Below are positions 50,395 through 59,831 of a stretch of DNA of 64,000 nucleotides, in pieces (position 1 is the stretch's first letter; every line of letters begins with the position of its first letter). Below the pieces are notes generated by a model. It was given only the letters and a program-made list of their open reading frames with translations, did no database searches and had not been told where the DNA came from. The position numbers and the translations under genes are program-made. Location of the stretch: the NCBI GenBank assembly GCA_027493775.1, contig JAOSKE010000002.1:471435-535434 (forward strand). Reading direction: 5' to 3'. This stretch comes from Kiritimatiellia bacterium (GTDB lineage: Bacteria > Verrucomicrobiota > Kiritimatiellia > CAIVKH01).

Positions 50395-51810
50395 ATGAAG
50401 TCATTTGATGTCGTCGTTATTGGCGCTGGCCCGGCCGGTTATGTTGCCGCCATTCGCTCCGCGCAACTGGGCTTCAGCACGGCCGTCGTGGACAAGTGGA
50501 TCGGCAAAGACGGCAAACCCAGTCTGGGCGGCACTTGCCTGAACGTCGGGTGCATTCCCTCAAAGGCGCTGCTCGAATCGTCCGAGCAGTATTATCAGGC
50601 GACCAGCCATTTGGAGACGCACGGAATTCGGTTCAAACAGCTCTCGTTCGATGTTCCCAAAATGATCGCGCGAAAGGACGGAATCGTCCACACCCTCACA
50701 CAGGGTGTGCAATACCTGTTCAAGAAAAATAAAATCACTTGGTTGCAAGGCGAGGGCCGATTGGCAGGCAACAACCGAATTACCGTCACGACGCACGATA
50801 GGTCGAAGGACGAGGTGGAGGCACAGCATATTATCATCGCCACCGGCTCCGCGCCGCGCGACATCCCCAATGTGGAGACGGACAACGAATTTATTTTCGA
50901 CTCAGCAGGCGCGCTTAATTTCCAAGAAGTTCCGGAGAAGCTCGTTGTCATCGGCGCGGGCGTAATCGGACTGGAGCTCGGTTCTGTTTGGAGGCGACTC
51001 GGCTCCAACGTGGTTCTCCTAGAAGCGCTTGATACGTTTCTGCCGTCCGTGGATGAGCAGGTTTCACAGGCAGCGATGAAGGAGTTCAATCGGCAGGGCC
51101 TTGATATTCGCCTCGGCACGCGTGTGCTCTCCGCAAAAGCGGCGAAGAAGAAAGTCACCGTTCAATATCAGGACGCAAACGGCGATCACTCGCTGGAGTG
51201 CGATAAAATCGTCGTTGCCGTCGGACGCAAGCCCTGCAGTGACCGTATCAATGCGGAAGGCGTTGGCCTGCTGCTCGATGAGCGCGGCTACATCCATGTA
51301 GATGAGTTCTGCAAAACGAACCTGCCAAATGTCTATGCTGTTGGAGATATCGTGCGCGGCCCGATGCTGGCGCACAAGGGATCGGAGGAGGGGGTGATGG
51401 TTGCAGAGCGCCTGGCCGGCGAAGAGACGCGCGTGAACTACGAGGCGATTCCGTGGGTGATTTATACTGCGCCGGAGATTGCGTGGGTCGGAAAAACGGA
51501 GCGTCAACTGAAACAGGCAGCGCGCGTGTATAAGACAGGCGTGTTCCCCCTTTCCGCGAGCGGTCGCGCACAGGCAATGGGCGAAACGGCCGGACTTGTT
51601 AAGGTCATCGCCGATGCAAAGACGGATCGCATCCTCGGGGTACACATGTTTGCGCCGTCCGCGTCCGAACTGATTATGGAGGCTGTTGTGGCCATGGAGT
51701 TTGCGGCCAGCGCTGAAGACCTTCAGCGCGTTGTCCATGCCCACCCGTCCATTTCAGAGGCGTTACACGAGGCGGCGCTGGCAGTGGACGGGCGCCCGCT
51801 ACACATTTAA
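50395..51810 (+). CDS. lpdA: Dihydrolipoyl dehydrogenase (E3)
   Basis: 471 aa from ATG 50395, with GAGAGGAA before it. FAD motif 'VVVIGAGPAGYVAAIRSAQL', redox pair in 'GGTCLNVGCIPSKALLES', NAD motif 'LVVIGAGVIGLELGSVWRRL', and the C-terminal 'VVHAHPSISEALHEAAL' with the base His. It reoxidises dihydrolipoyl groups on SucB and makes NADH. It is the last gene of the sucAB-lpdA operon, about 46 bp after sucB. Confidence 0.97.
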   Translation: MKSFDVVVIGAGPAGYVAAIRSAQLGFSTAVVDKWIGKDGKPSLGGTCLNVGCIPSKALLESSEQYYQATSHLETHGIRFKQLSFDVPKMIARKDGIVHTLTQGVQYLFKKNKITWLQGEGRLAGNNRITVTTHDRSKDEVEAQHIIIATGSAPRDIPNVETDNEFIFDSAGALNFQEVPEKLVVIGAGVIGLELGSVWRRLGSNVVLLEALDTFLPSVDEQVSQAAMKEFNRQGLDIRLGTRVLSAKAAKKKVTVQYQDANGDHSLECDKIVVAVGRKPCSDRINAEGVGLLLDERGYIHVDEFCKTNLPNVYAVGDIVRGPMLAHKGSEEGVMVAERLAGEETRVNYEAIPWVIYTAPEIAWVGKTERQLKQAARVYKTGVFPLSASGRAQAMGETAGLVKVIADAKTDRILGVHMFAPSASELIMEAVVAMEFAASAEDLQRVVHAHPSISEALHEAALAVDGRPLHI

Positions 51811-51892
51811 TCGGACAAGCGTTTCCAGGGCCAGCTCTGACTCGGGCGCACCAGCACCCTCCGTAGGCGCACCCGCAAACCCGACTGCCGCT

Positions 51893-53812
51893 CTATTTTT
51901 CCTGCGCGAGTTTGCGCTGGAGGAATTGGATATTCAGGCGGACCTGTTCGGTGTTTTTGGCTTTTTGAACTTCTCTGAACACCTCGAGCGCCTCGGCGTA
52001 CTGGCCCATGGAGCGCAACTGCAGGCCGAGTTCAAGTTTGTAGTCGCGCTGGTGTGGCACGAGTTCAACAAGCTCGCGCAAGGCAGACAGTCCCTGTTCG
52101 GGATTGCCGAGTGTGTTGTAGATTCGGCTGAGCCCAAAACGCGCATCAATATCCCAGGGGTTAATTTCCAGTGCGCGCTGAAACTCCGCGCGGGCGCTTT
52201 CCGCCTGCTCGCGTTTGTCTTCGGGCACAACATTCCAGTACGCCATCGAGCTGAGGCATTGGGCGATTCCACGATGGGCGGCTCCGTTCGCAGGGGAGAT
52301 GCGAAGCGCGGTTTGATAACTGGCCATCGCGTCCTCAAGCTTAACACCCTCGCGCTGCAAATCGCCGCGAAGCGTGAATCCATAACCCGCCACTGTGCGC
52401 ACCGTCAGCAACAGCAACAGCAACGGCACGAGGGCCCACACCGCGCTCCAGCGCGCGCCGCTCCCGAGCGCGAGGCGTGGAGGAATTTGAATATGCCCGC
52501 CGGAGTGGAGAACGGCGACGGTGATGCCGCCCAGCGCCGCGAGCGTTTGTGCGTTCCCATAAATGTGGAAGTTGTAATCGAAGGCCGCGTGAACGGTATA
52601 TGCAACAAACGCGCCGACAAAGCCGGCGATCAAATATGCGCCGCGATCCGCGTCGCCCGAGCGAAGCTGACGAGCGAAGCCGAACAGCATCCATGCCACA
52701 ACAGCAAACAGGATGGACGCTCCGACAATCCCGAATTCCGCCACGAGTTGCAGGTGATCGTTGTGCGCAAATTCGGGGTCCGTATACACCGCGAGAAAGT
52801 GCCAATAATGCGGATAGACCCAGCGAAATCCGCCGGCTCCGACGCCCAGCCACGGGCGATCTGCAATCATCGTCAAGGTATCGCGCCACAGATTGATGCG
52901 CACATTGCCATGAAGCGCATTCAACACCCGCTCCTGTACCAATGGCAGAAGAAGCCAGGCCAATGCGCCGAGCACGGCAAGACCGATCGCGACAACGACG
53001 ATCAGCAACAAGGCCCGCCCGATGCCGCGTCGCAACCCGAGAAATCCGCTCATGGCAAGAATCCCCGCAATCACTCCCAGCCATGCGCTGCGCGAGCCGG
53101 AAAGATACAACGGGGGCAACACAACAAGCATCGTGTATCCTGCCAACAGCCGAAGCGGAAATCCGGCGGATCGGATGCAGGCGACGGCAAAAGCCATCGG
53201 CACTGTCAACGCGAGCAGATTGGCGAAATGGTTCGGGCAAAAATAGGCGCCACTCGCCCGCATTCCGTACTGCTCGGGGCGCTCATAACCAAGCACCAGG
53301 CGCGATTCGTGGGTGTGCTGAACGATGGCGTACCACGCCATGATGCTGATCGAAATAAAGAGCGCCGCCAACAGCCAGCGCCAGCGTCCCGCTTCCCCGG
53401 CAAGCCCACTCCACACCAGAAAGGCAACAACAACGCTGGTCGCGACGAGCATCGCAGTCCACGCCTGATCGGGCGCGGCGGCGCGCGGAATCGTCACAAA
53501 GCCATAGGCCAAAAACAGCAGCAATCCCACTGTGACGGTGGGCCAATACGGAATGGAAGTTCCGCGAAAAAACAGGGGACGCGCGAAATACAGTATCGCG
53601 GCGAGGAAAACAACCAGCATCAACGGGCCAACGGACCAGAGGCGCACGCCACCAAAAATCCATGTGCCCGCCACAGGGACAAGCAACAGGAGCGCGAGCG
53701 CGATCCATTCATAGATGCTGCGGGAGACAGGAACGTGCGAGCGGCGGCGACGCGGCTCTCGTTTTCCGTTCGAGTCTAAATCAGAATAAACTACGGGGGA
53801 CCCGGATAACAT
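51893..53812 (-). CDS. O-antigen ligase/polymerase family protein with C-terminal TPR
   Basis: About 639 aa. Twelve or so membrane segments; the large periplasmic loop shows the Wzy_C signature around 'NLWRDTLTMIADRPWLGVGA' and 'PEFAHNDHLQLVAEFGIVGA' with the key R and H-N-D-H residues. The last 170 aa hold TPR units ('AHRGIAQCLSSMAYWNVVPE', 'DARFGLSRIYNTLGNPEQGL'). It would polymerise or ligate lipid-linked glycan repeats. The start is uncertain: ATG 53812 or TTG 53824, both inside the end of the upstream exporter gene. It is the last gene of the exopolysaccharide operon. Confidence 0.85.
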   Translation of the reverse strand: MLSGSPVVYSDLDSNGKREPRRRRSHVPVSRSIYEWIALALLLLVPVAGTWIFGGVRLWSVGPLMLVVFLAAILYFARPLFFRGTSIPYWPTVTVGLLLFLAYGFVTIPRAAAPDQAWTAMLVATSVVVAFLVWSGLAGEAGRWRWLLAALFISISIMAWYAIVQHTHESRLVLGYERPEQYGMRASGAYFCPNHFANLLALTVPMAFAVACIRSAGFPLRLLAGYTMLVVLPPLYLSGSRSAWLGVIAGILAMSGFLGLRRGIGRALLLIVVVAIGLAVLGALAWLLLPLVQERVLNALHGNVRINLWRDTLTMIADRPWLGVGAGGFRWVYPHYWHFLAVYTDPEFAHNDHLQLVAEFGIVGASILFAVVAWMLFGFARQLRSGDADRGAYLIAGFVGAFVAYTVHAAFDYNFHIYGNAQTLAALGGITVAVLHSGGHIQIPPRLALGSGARWSAVWALVPLLLLLLTVRTVAGYGFTLRGDLQREGVKLEDAMASYQTALRISPANGAAHRGIAQCLSSMAYWNVVPEDKREQAESARAEFQRALEINPWDIDARFGLSRIYNTLGNPEQGLSALRELVELVPHQRDYKLELGLQLRSMGQYAEALEVFREVQKAKNTEQVRLNIQFLQRKLAQEK

Positions 53813-54482
53813 CGCCGGATTCAATCATAAAGTCTTGCGTTGGATTTCGTTCAATATCACGCATGTTAATGGTACGCACCACGCCGTTCCGGGTTAACAC
53901 AACTTTTTTGGGATCCGCAAATTCCGTATATCCACCCGCCGCCGCAATCGCCTGCATGACGGTCATCCCCGTAACCAGCGGATAGCGCTGCGGAACGCGA
54001 ACTTCACCCTGCACAAAAAACGCCTGAGACGGAACGATGACGTTGACGCTGATAGAGCGATAAATCCCCCGGTCAATATAGGTTCGCTGAATATCGCGCT
54101 CCAATTCGGAGGCGGATTTTCCGAGCGCCATGACGCGGTCAATATAGGTCAGCTTCACATAGCCGTCTTCATCCACAATGGTCTGAATGTCTTCATCGCG
54201 GGGCATGATCCCGCGCAGTGAAATCAACACGGGGTCGCCCTGCCGCAGGCGGTATGCCGACGCTTGAGCGGTGTCGGCCGATGCGCCCGACGGCTCGGCA
54301 GAGACGGCGGCAGATTGGCGCTTTGCGCTCATATCCGACACGGAAGCGGAAAGCCGCGGACGTGTGACGCCATCGGAAAGCAGGCCGGACTGGGAGGAGC
54401 GAGTTCCTGCGCAACCGCTTGCGCCAATCACGAATGTCGTCAGGGCCGAAAACAAAACCAATCTAAGCACACGCAACCTCAT
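53781..54482 (-). CDS. Wza-like polysaccharide export lipoprotein
   Basis: 233 aa from ATG 54482, one base after the stop of the kinase gene. Lipoprotein signal with 'FVIGASGCAG'. The Poly_export domain starts 'AYRLRQGDPVLISLRGI', followed by 'VDEDGYVKLTYIDRVMALGK' and an SLBB domain ('FFVQGEVRVPQRYPLVTGMT', 'DFMIESGDVIRVPRSLF'). It forms the outer-membrane or periplasmic export channel. The N-terminal linker is Ser/Ala-rich. The length is shorter than E. coli Wza, as in many cyanobacterial or PVC versions with a single SLBB. Confidence 0.93.
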   Translation of the reverse strand: MRLRVLRLVLFSALTTFVIGASGCAGTRSSQSGLLSDGVTRPRLSASVSDMSAKRQSAAVSAEPSGASADTAQASAYRLRQGDPVLISLRGIMPRDEDIQTIVDEDGYVKLTYIDRVMALGKSASELERDIQRTYIDRGIYRSISVNVIVPSQAFFVQGEVRVPQRYPLVTGMTVMQAIAAAGGYTEFADPKKVVLTRNGVVRTINMRDIERNPTQDFMIESGDVIRVPRSLF

Positions 54483-54483
54483 T

Positions 54484-56616
54484 CTACAGCCCGTCCTTGC
54501 CGGCGGCCGCAACGGTCGTCGGAGTTTTCTCCACCGACCTCGACTCGGCCGACGCTTCATAATGCGAATAATGCGAGCGGTAATAATAGTAATTATCATC
54601 GCGCAGAATATTGATGTTGTTCAGGACGACACCGAGAACGTTCGCGCCGACATTGTCCAACATGCGGCGGGCGCGGATGGAAATATCGCGGGGATATTTG
54701 CGGTATTGCACCACGAGCACAACGCCATCCACCTCGCTGGCCAGAATGGATGCATCGCTGACTCCGACAATCGGAGGCGAATCAAAGAAGATCATGTCGT
54801 AGCGCAGACGAAGACTCTTGACCAACTCGCGCATACGATGGGAATCGAGCAGCCCCAGCGATGTGCGCGGCAGTTTGCCACTGGGCAGAAAATGCAAATT
54901 CGGCACGGAGGTGCTCTTGATCGCGTCTTCGACTGGAATTTCGTGCAGGAGCACGTTCGTCAGCCCGAAGCGGTTTGAAGCGCCAAGAAAGGTGTGCTGA
55001 ACCGGTCGGCGCAGGTCGGAGTCCACAATCAACACCTTGTCGCCCAACTGTGCGCAGACATAGGCGAGGTTGAAAAGCGTCGTGGACTTGCCTTCGCCCG
55101 CCCCGCCGCTGGCGACAGCAAATGCGCCGCCGTGACCGCCGGACTTGATGGCGAATTGAATGTTTGTTCGCAGCACGCGGTAGGCCTCGGCATGAACGCT
55201 CTCCGGCCCCTCCTCCAAAAGCGAGCGAACCTTTTGCGGGATCACACCGAGAACGGGCAGACCGAGGTGGCGTTCAACGTCATCAATGGTCTTTACGGAG
55301 GCGTCCAGATACTCAATGAAGAACGCCAGTCCGATACCGGCAACGCAACCGATGATCAGGCTCAACATGATGTTCAAGAAAATGCGCGGACTGACGAACA
55401 TCTGCTCGGACGGCGCTTCCGCTGGCTCGACCACCTCGACCGGAGTGCGGGGCACTTCGAGTTCAATTCCCTGCTGCGCCACGCGGGCGCGCAGCGCGTT
55501 TAATATCTCGCGCTGCACCTCAACATTTTGCGACGCGCGCTCGAATGGCAGATAGCGCTCGGCCTCCGACTGAATATCCGCCGCACGCGCGGTTTCCAAT
55601 TCGGTTTCCAGCGCGTCATACTTTGCTTTAGCAACTTCGTAATCCGCGCGGATGCCCTTCTTCAGTCCTTCCAGGGCAGAATCGAGTTTGACCCGCAATT
55701 CGTCCAACGCAGCCTGCACCCGGCGGACTTCGGGGTGATTGGGTCCGTAGGTCTCCAACAAAAGCTTGAGCTGAACTTCCGCGTCAACCACCTGCTTGCG
55801 CAGAATCAACAGGGATTGGTCGTTCACAATGTACGCGGAGGCGTTCATCAGTTCACTGCCGCTCAAAGAGTCCAACTGTTTGAGACGCGCCTCGCGGACG
55901 AGCATGTCCACGCGCGCCGAAATGCGGTCAGCCTCCAGTGCCTGCAGACGCACTTTGTCCACACGGTAGCCTCGCTGAAGTAATGAAACATCGCCCTGCT
56001 TGCGGAGCGCTTCGAGATCGTTTTCCGCGGAGTCCACACGCTCTTGCTGTTTCTGCAATTCGTTTTCCAGCGCGTCCACGCCACGCTTCACTTCGCGCCG
56101 CTTGATGGAGAGCCGTTGTTCGCGATAGACGTTCGCCACTTCGTTTGCGATGCGAGCGGCCTCCTCGCGGTCTTCGCTATAGACCTGAATGTCAATCAAA
56201 CTGGTATCGCGATACTGGTTCACCCGCAGCATCCTGGTGAGGATGAGGTACGCATCCTCGCGGCGCAGCAATCCGCCTTCACCGGCATATTTTGCCGACC
56301 ACTTTTGCGCGAGGTCGAGATTCTGAATGACCTGATAAAGAATCGGGCGCGATTGAATGATCTCGTATTGAGTCTTGAGGAAGTACGGGTTGTACTGCGC
56401 CATAAACTGGCGTTGGAAGACATCTACATCGAGAGAGTCCTCGCGCACAACGATGCGTGCATTTGCCATATAAATCTTCGGCATGGTGAATGTATAGGCC
56501 ATGCCCGTTAGCACCACCAAAAGCGCGACCGCCAAAATGATTTCTTTTCGGGATTTTATGACCCGCCAGTAATCAAGAAAATGCAGCTTATTGTCAAGTT
56601 GATCGTCTGCAGCCAT
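54484..56616 (-). CDS. Wzc-like chain-length regulator and tyrosine autokinase
   Basis: 710 aa from ATG 56616, with GGAAGG upstream. Wzz domain with first membrane segment 'IILAVALLVVLTGMAYTF'; a long coiled-coil periplasmic part (about 180-400, 'LENELQKQQERVDSAENDLE'); second segment 'IFLNIMLSLIIGCVAGIGLA'. Then a BY-kinase with Walker A 'SGGAGEGKSTTLFNLAY', Walker A' 'VLIVDSDLRRP' and Walker B 'DMIFFDSPPI'. The C-terminal 'DDNYYYYRSHYSHYEASAES' is a tyrosine cluster for autophosphorylation. It controls chain length and export with the neighbouring Wza-like protein. Confidence 0.94.
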   Translation of the reverse strand: MAADDQLDNKLHFLDYWRVIKSRKEIILAVALLVVLTGMAYTFTMPKIYMANARIVVREDSLDVDVFQRQFMAQYNPYFLKTQYEIIQSRPILYQVIQNLDLAQKWSAKYAGEGGLLRREDAYLILTRMLRVNQYRDTSLIDIQVYSEDREEAARIANEVANVYREQRLSIKRREVKRGVDALENELQKQQERVDSAENDLEALRKQGDVSLLQRGYRVDKVRLQALEADRISARVDMLVREARLKQLDSLSGSELMNASAYIVNDQSLLILRKQVVDAEVQLKLLLETYGPNHPEVRRVQAALDELRVKLDSALEGLKKGIRADYEVAKAKYDALETELETARAADIQSEAERYLPFERASQNVEVQREILNALRARVAQQGIELEVPRTPVEVVEPAEAPSEQMFVSPRIFLNIMLSLIIGCVAGIGLAFFIEYLDASVKTIDDVERHLGLPVLGVIPQKVRSLLEEGPESVHAEAYRVLRTNIQFAIKSGGHGGAFAVASGGAGEGKSTTLFNLAYVCAQLGDKVLIVDSDLRRPVQHTFLGASNRFGLTNVLLHEIPVEDAIKSTSVPNLHFLPSGKLPRTSLGLLDSHRMRELVKSLRLRYDMIFFDSPPIVGVSDASILASEVDGVVLVVQYRKYPRDISIRARRMLDNVGANVLGVVLNNINILRDDNYYYYRSHYSHYEASAESRSVEKTPTTVAAAGKDGL

Positions 56617-56729
56617 TGAACCTTCCTGTGCGCACGGCGCTGAGAAACCTACGAGGAGAAAAGCAAAACCGGGCCCGCCCTGCAAGAAAACAGGATCGGA
56701 CCCGGCCTTAAATCGTCAACTCCGGGCAA

Positions 56730-57912
56730 TTACAGTTGGGTTCTCCAACCCAGCTCCACGCGCGTGCGATCAAAGTCGCTGCGAAAGATCCGAGGCGAAG
56801 TCCATATACTGAATCGAGGCTTCCAAATAGTTTTTGCGATTGACCATGTAGCTCAAACGGGCGCTGCCCTGAACGACATCTTCCTCGCCGTCAATACCCA
56901 CCAACTCGGGGTCATTTAGCGCCTGGTCACTGTGGTATTTGCTCTTCTGGTAGCTGCCCGCGAGGAACAACTGAACGCGCGCCGTCAGGTCGTGCGACAG
57001 ACTCACGTAGCTCAGCAAGCGATCCTGGCTCGCGAACGGATAGACATCCGCTTCAAAGAGAGAGTAACCGAGACCGCCGGTGATGCGCGTCTTCGGGGAG
57101 GGAAGATAGGTCAGGCTGATATCGCCGAAGGGCGACGATTCATCGCCAATATGCGAATCGTCGAAGCTCTTCTGCTGAATACCGCCGCGGATGGAGCCAA
57201 CGAGGTTGGGCGAGAAAATTTGCTCCAACCCTACGCCACCAAAGATACTGTCCGAACTGCGCTCGTCCAGAACCCTGTATTCGGTCTGCTCATAGCGGAG
57301 ATCAACGGAAAGCGCGGTCTCGGGCTGAAGCTGATGACGCAACGTCGCGCCGACAGCGTAAATGTCGTAATCATCCGTATCGGAGAACGGCTTTTCGTCA
57401 TAGCGGAGAATCGTATAGCGTCCGCCCAACTCAACACGGGTCGCATCGCTCATGCGATAGCCGAACACGCCGTCGAGAAGGTTGTAGGTATAGTCGCTCT
57501 TCTGGCGGGCCAGATTGCCACGATCCATAAGCTCGGGCAGCTCCGCAATGCGCAGCGTCTCTTTGAGGTTCAAGGAGAGGCGCGGAGTGAAGTTGTGCGA
57601 GAAGACCAAATCCGCTTCGTGCTGGAAGTCCGTATCGTCCGGATCGCGATCCGTCCAGTACATGAATGTTGGGCGATAGCGTGCGCCGATAAAGGTCTGC
57701 TCAAGGTCCAGATTCAGCAGGAACTCCAGCTCTTCAATAATCTTGAAGCTGTCCTGCGTGTCCTTTTCCGTTTCATAAACGTTGTTGTCCCAGCCCACGC
57801 GGAAACGGTTTTTGACCTGAAAGCTTTGAGCGGTTTCAGAGGCGGAAAACGCCGATCCGGCAAGAAGCGCACCCGTGAGGATTCCCGCTCCGATTGTTGT
57901 CAACAGTTTCAT
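56730..57912 (-). CDS. Exopolysaccharide-locus outer-membrane beta-barrel (3' frameshift)
   Basis: About 393 aa. Signal peptide 'KLLTTIGAGILTGALLAGSA'. The body alternates hydrophobic and polar residues with many aromatic ends ('TFIGARYRPTFMYW', 'LSLNLKETLRIAEL', 'TRITGGLGYSLFEADVYPFA'), as expected for a barrel of about 16 strands. As read the frame stops at 56770 inside a strand. Removing one T of TTT (AAA at 56784-56786 on plus) extends it to 'SDFDRTRVELGWRTQL' and TAA at 56730-56732, a proper last strand. Similar barrels accompany Wza/Wzc genes and may be the secretion pore or a surface anchor. Confidence 0.85.
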
Positions 57913-57959
57913 AAATGCTCTCCCTTTACCTATCTCTAAATCAACATCTCGCAGCTAAA

Positions 57960-58637
57960 TCAAATGACGCCGGGGTGGCCGCCAGTGGTCGGCGTCATCG
58001 GCGGCGGCCTCGGTGCTGTGCCCGGACGGCGAATGATCTGCTCAATATGAGGCAAGTCCGTGCGCCGAATGATCCGAGACGAAATACGTCCAAAGGTCGA
58101 AAGGTCGGCGCCGAGCTGCTGGTTATCCGGAGGATTGATTCGAGAAAGCTTGCTCAACGGGTCTGTGGAAATGACAATCGCCTCATGGCCGACCGGCTGC
58201 GGAAGCGGCTCGAGGTTGTCTATCGCCTCGCCGATTGTTCCGAAGTCAATTCCCGAGCTCTTCAGGTAGTCAACCCACGACTCGTCATTGTCCTGATTCT
58301 CAACCTCGGACTGCTTGCCAAGCGCAAGCACCACCACGCGGGCCAGATTGCCCATGGTGACGGTGCGTTCCTGGCTCCAGCCGTCCCGCGGCATAATGTT
58401 GTTCTGCATCAAGATAGCGAAACAATCGAGGTCTGTGGGCGATGCAGGCAGGAAGCGAGAAAGACCCAGCACGCGGACCAGCCACTGTGCCAGCTCACCT
58501 TCGTTAACCAGCTTGGCCTGTTCCTCTGCGGAGGCTCCCGAGGCGCCACCCTTCTCCGCCGCAAACGCGCTACTGGAACCAACGCACATCAGCGCGCCGA
58601 CAGCCAGCATCGTCATAGACATAAAAAATCGCTTCAT
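57960..58637 (-). CDS. Unknown exported protein, first gene of exopolysaccharide operon
   Basis: 225 aa from ATG 58637, with GGGAGGT upstream. Signal peptide 'KRFFMSMTMLAVGALMCVGS' with cleavage near 'AFAAE'. Mature part is helical, with 'ELAQWLVRVLGLSRFLPASP', 'LDCFAILMQNNIMPRDGWSQ' and 'GNLARVVVLALGKQSEV'. The last 30 residues are Arg/Pro-rich ('RRPGTAPRPPPMTPTTGG'). I do not recognise the family. It is followed by the barrel gene 47 bp on, so it probably serves the polysaccharide export machine. Confidence 0.75.
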   Translation of the reverse strand: MKRFFMSMTMLAVGALMCVGSSSAFAAEKGGASGASAEEQAKLVNEGELAQWLVRVLGLSRFLPASPTDLDCFAILMQNNIMPRDGWSQERTVTMGNLARVVVLALGKQSEVENQDNDESWVDYLKSSGIDFGTIGEAIDNLEPLPQPVGHEAIVISTDPLSKLSRINPPDNQQLGADLSTFGRISSRIIRRTDLPHIEQIIRRPGTAPRPPPMTPTTGGHPGVI

Positions 58638-58678
58638 CGCGCAGTTACCTCCCGAATGAATTTTCATACGACTCAATA

Positions 58679-58708
58679 AACATACCGAGACAGCCCAACA
58701 TCGGTCAA
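58679..58708 (-). promoter_or_regulatory. Sigma70-like promoter for the exopolysaccharide operon
   Basis: On the minus strand TTGACC (58708-58703) and TATGTT (58684-58679) lie 18 bp apart, 42 bp before the ATG of the first gene. Compatible with sigma70; strength unknown. Confidence 0.45.
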
Positions 58709-58817
58709 ACGTAAAAATCAGCCAATTTCCTGCCCCGCGCCCCCGCTCCCGCACGAAGGGCGCAAACTGCGCCTGTCAAGTTGCCAGCCGGTCGGGCTTT
58801 TGATAGCGTCCGACGCC

Positions 58818-59831
58818 ATGCCGACAAAGACTTCTTTTACCATCCCGCTGACGGCGGAGCAACAGGATCGCTTAATTAAGGTGTTGAGCACGGGCAATTA
58901 TCGCCCGCGCGAGACGCCATACACCAAAATTTCCGTCACAGGGCCGGACTGCAACATCGCTCTCTATACAAGCGGAAAATGCGTCGTCCAGGGCCAGGGC
59001 GCGGAAGACTGGGTCACCTTCACCCTCGAACCCGAAGTTTTGCTCGAGGCCAAACTCGGCTACGAAACCGTACACACCCCCGAAATGTTCCAGCCGCACC
59101 TCGGCGTGGACGAAAGCGGAAAAGGCGACTTCTTCGGCCCGCTCGTCATCGCGGCGGCGTATGTGGACGATAAAATCGTTCCAAAATTTCAGGAGATGAA
59201 CGTCCGCGACAGCAAAACAATCACCAGCGATAAAAAAGCGGAGGAAATGGCGGAGGCCATCATGGACGTTCTCGACGGACGCTTCGCCCTCGTGACGATC
59301 GGCCCACGCGCCTACAACCGGCTCTATGCAAAAATGCGCAGCGTCAATCGAATGCTCGCCTGGGGTCACGCCCGCGCAATCGAAGACCTGCTCGAAAAAG
59401 TCCCGCACACCAAACGCGCCGTCTCCGACCAGTTCGGCCCCACGCAACAAATCGAACGCGCATTAATGAAAAAAGGGCGCGAAATCAAACTCGAACAGCG
59501 CCCACGCGCTGAATCCGACCCCGCCGTCGCCGCCGCCTCCATCCTCGCGCGCGCCGGTTTCCTCCGCGCACTGCGCGACATGCGAAAGCGATTCGAAATC
59601 GAAATTCCCAAAGGCGCGTCGGCCAAAGTCCGCGAGACGGCCCAGACCATCATCACCAAAGCCGGACCGACCGTCCTGCTCGATATCGCAAAGTGCCACT
59701 TCAAAACCGCAGACGACGTGCTCACCGCCGTCGGCCAATCCCGCACCGCGCTCGGGCCAGAGGGCGCGGCCACCTCGCAAGCAAAGGCCGACTGGAAAAG
59801 CATCCGCAAGAAACAGGCTGAAAAGAAATGA
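58818..59831 (+). CDS. rnhC: Ribonuclease HIII
   Basis: 337 aa from ATG 58818. N-terminal TBP-like domain of about 90 aa with 'KISVTGPDCNIALYTSGKCV', then the RNase H core with 'GVDESGKGDFFGPLVIAAAY' (DEDD metal residues; HIII has DESG), 'RDSKTITSDKKAEEMA' and 'RAVSDQFGP'. It removes RNA from RNA-DNA hybrids. The Lys-rich end ('KKQAEKK') overlaps the next start by ATGA. Confidence 0.95.
   Translation: MPTKTSFTIPLTAEQQDRLIKVLSTGNYRPRETPYTKISVTGPDCNIALYTSGKCVVQGQGAEDWVTFTLEPEVLLEAKLGYETVHTPEMFQPHLGVDESGKGDFFGPLVIAAAYVDDKIVPKFQEMNVRDSKTITSDKKAEEMAEAIMDVLDGRFALVTIGPRAYNRLYAKMRSVNRMLAWGHARAIEDLLEKVPHTKRAVSDQFGPTQQIERALMKKGREIKLEQRPRAESDPAVAAASILARAGFLRALRDMRKRFEIEIPKGASAKVRETAQTIITKAGPTVLLDIAKCHFKTADDVLTAVGQSRTALGPEGAATSQAKADWKSIRKKQAEKK

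Noticed and set aside
51686-53779. 697-codon open frame on the plus strand
   Set aside because: It lies antisense to the O-antigen ligase gene and reads as Arg/His/Gln-rich text with no domain; it is a shadow of high-GC codon bias.
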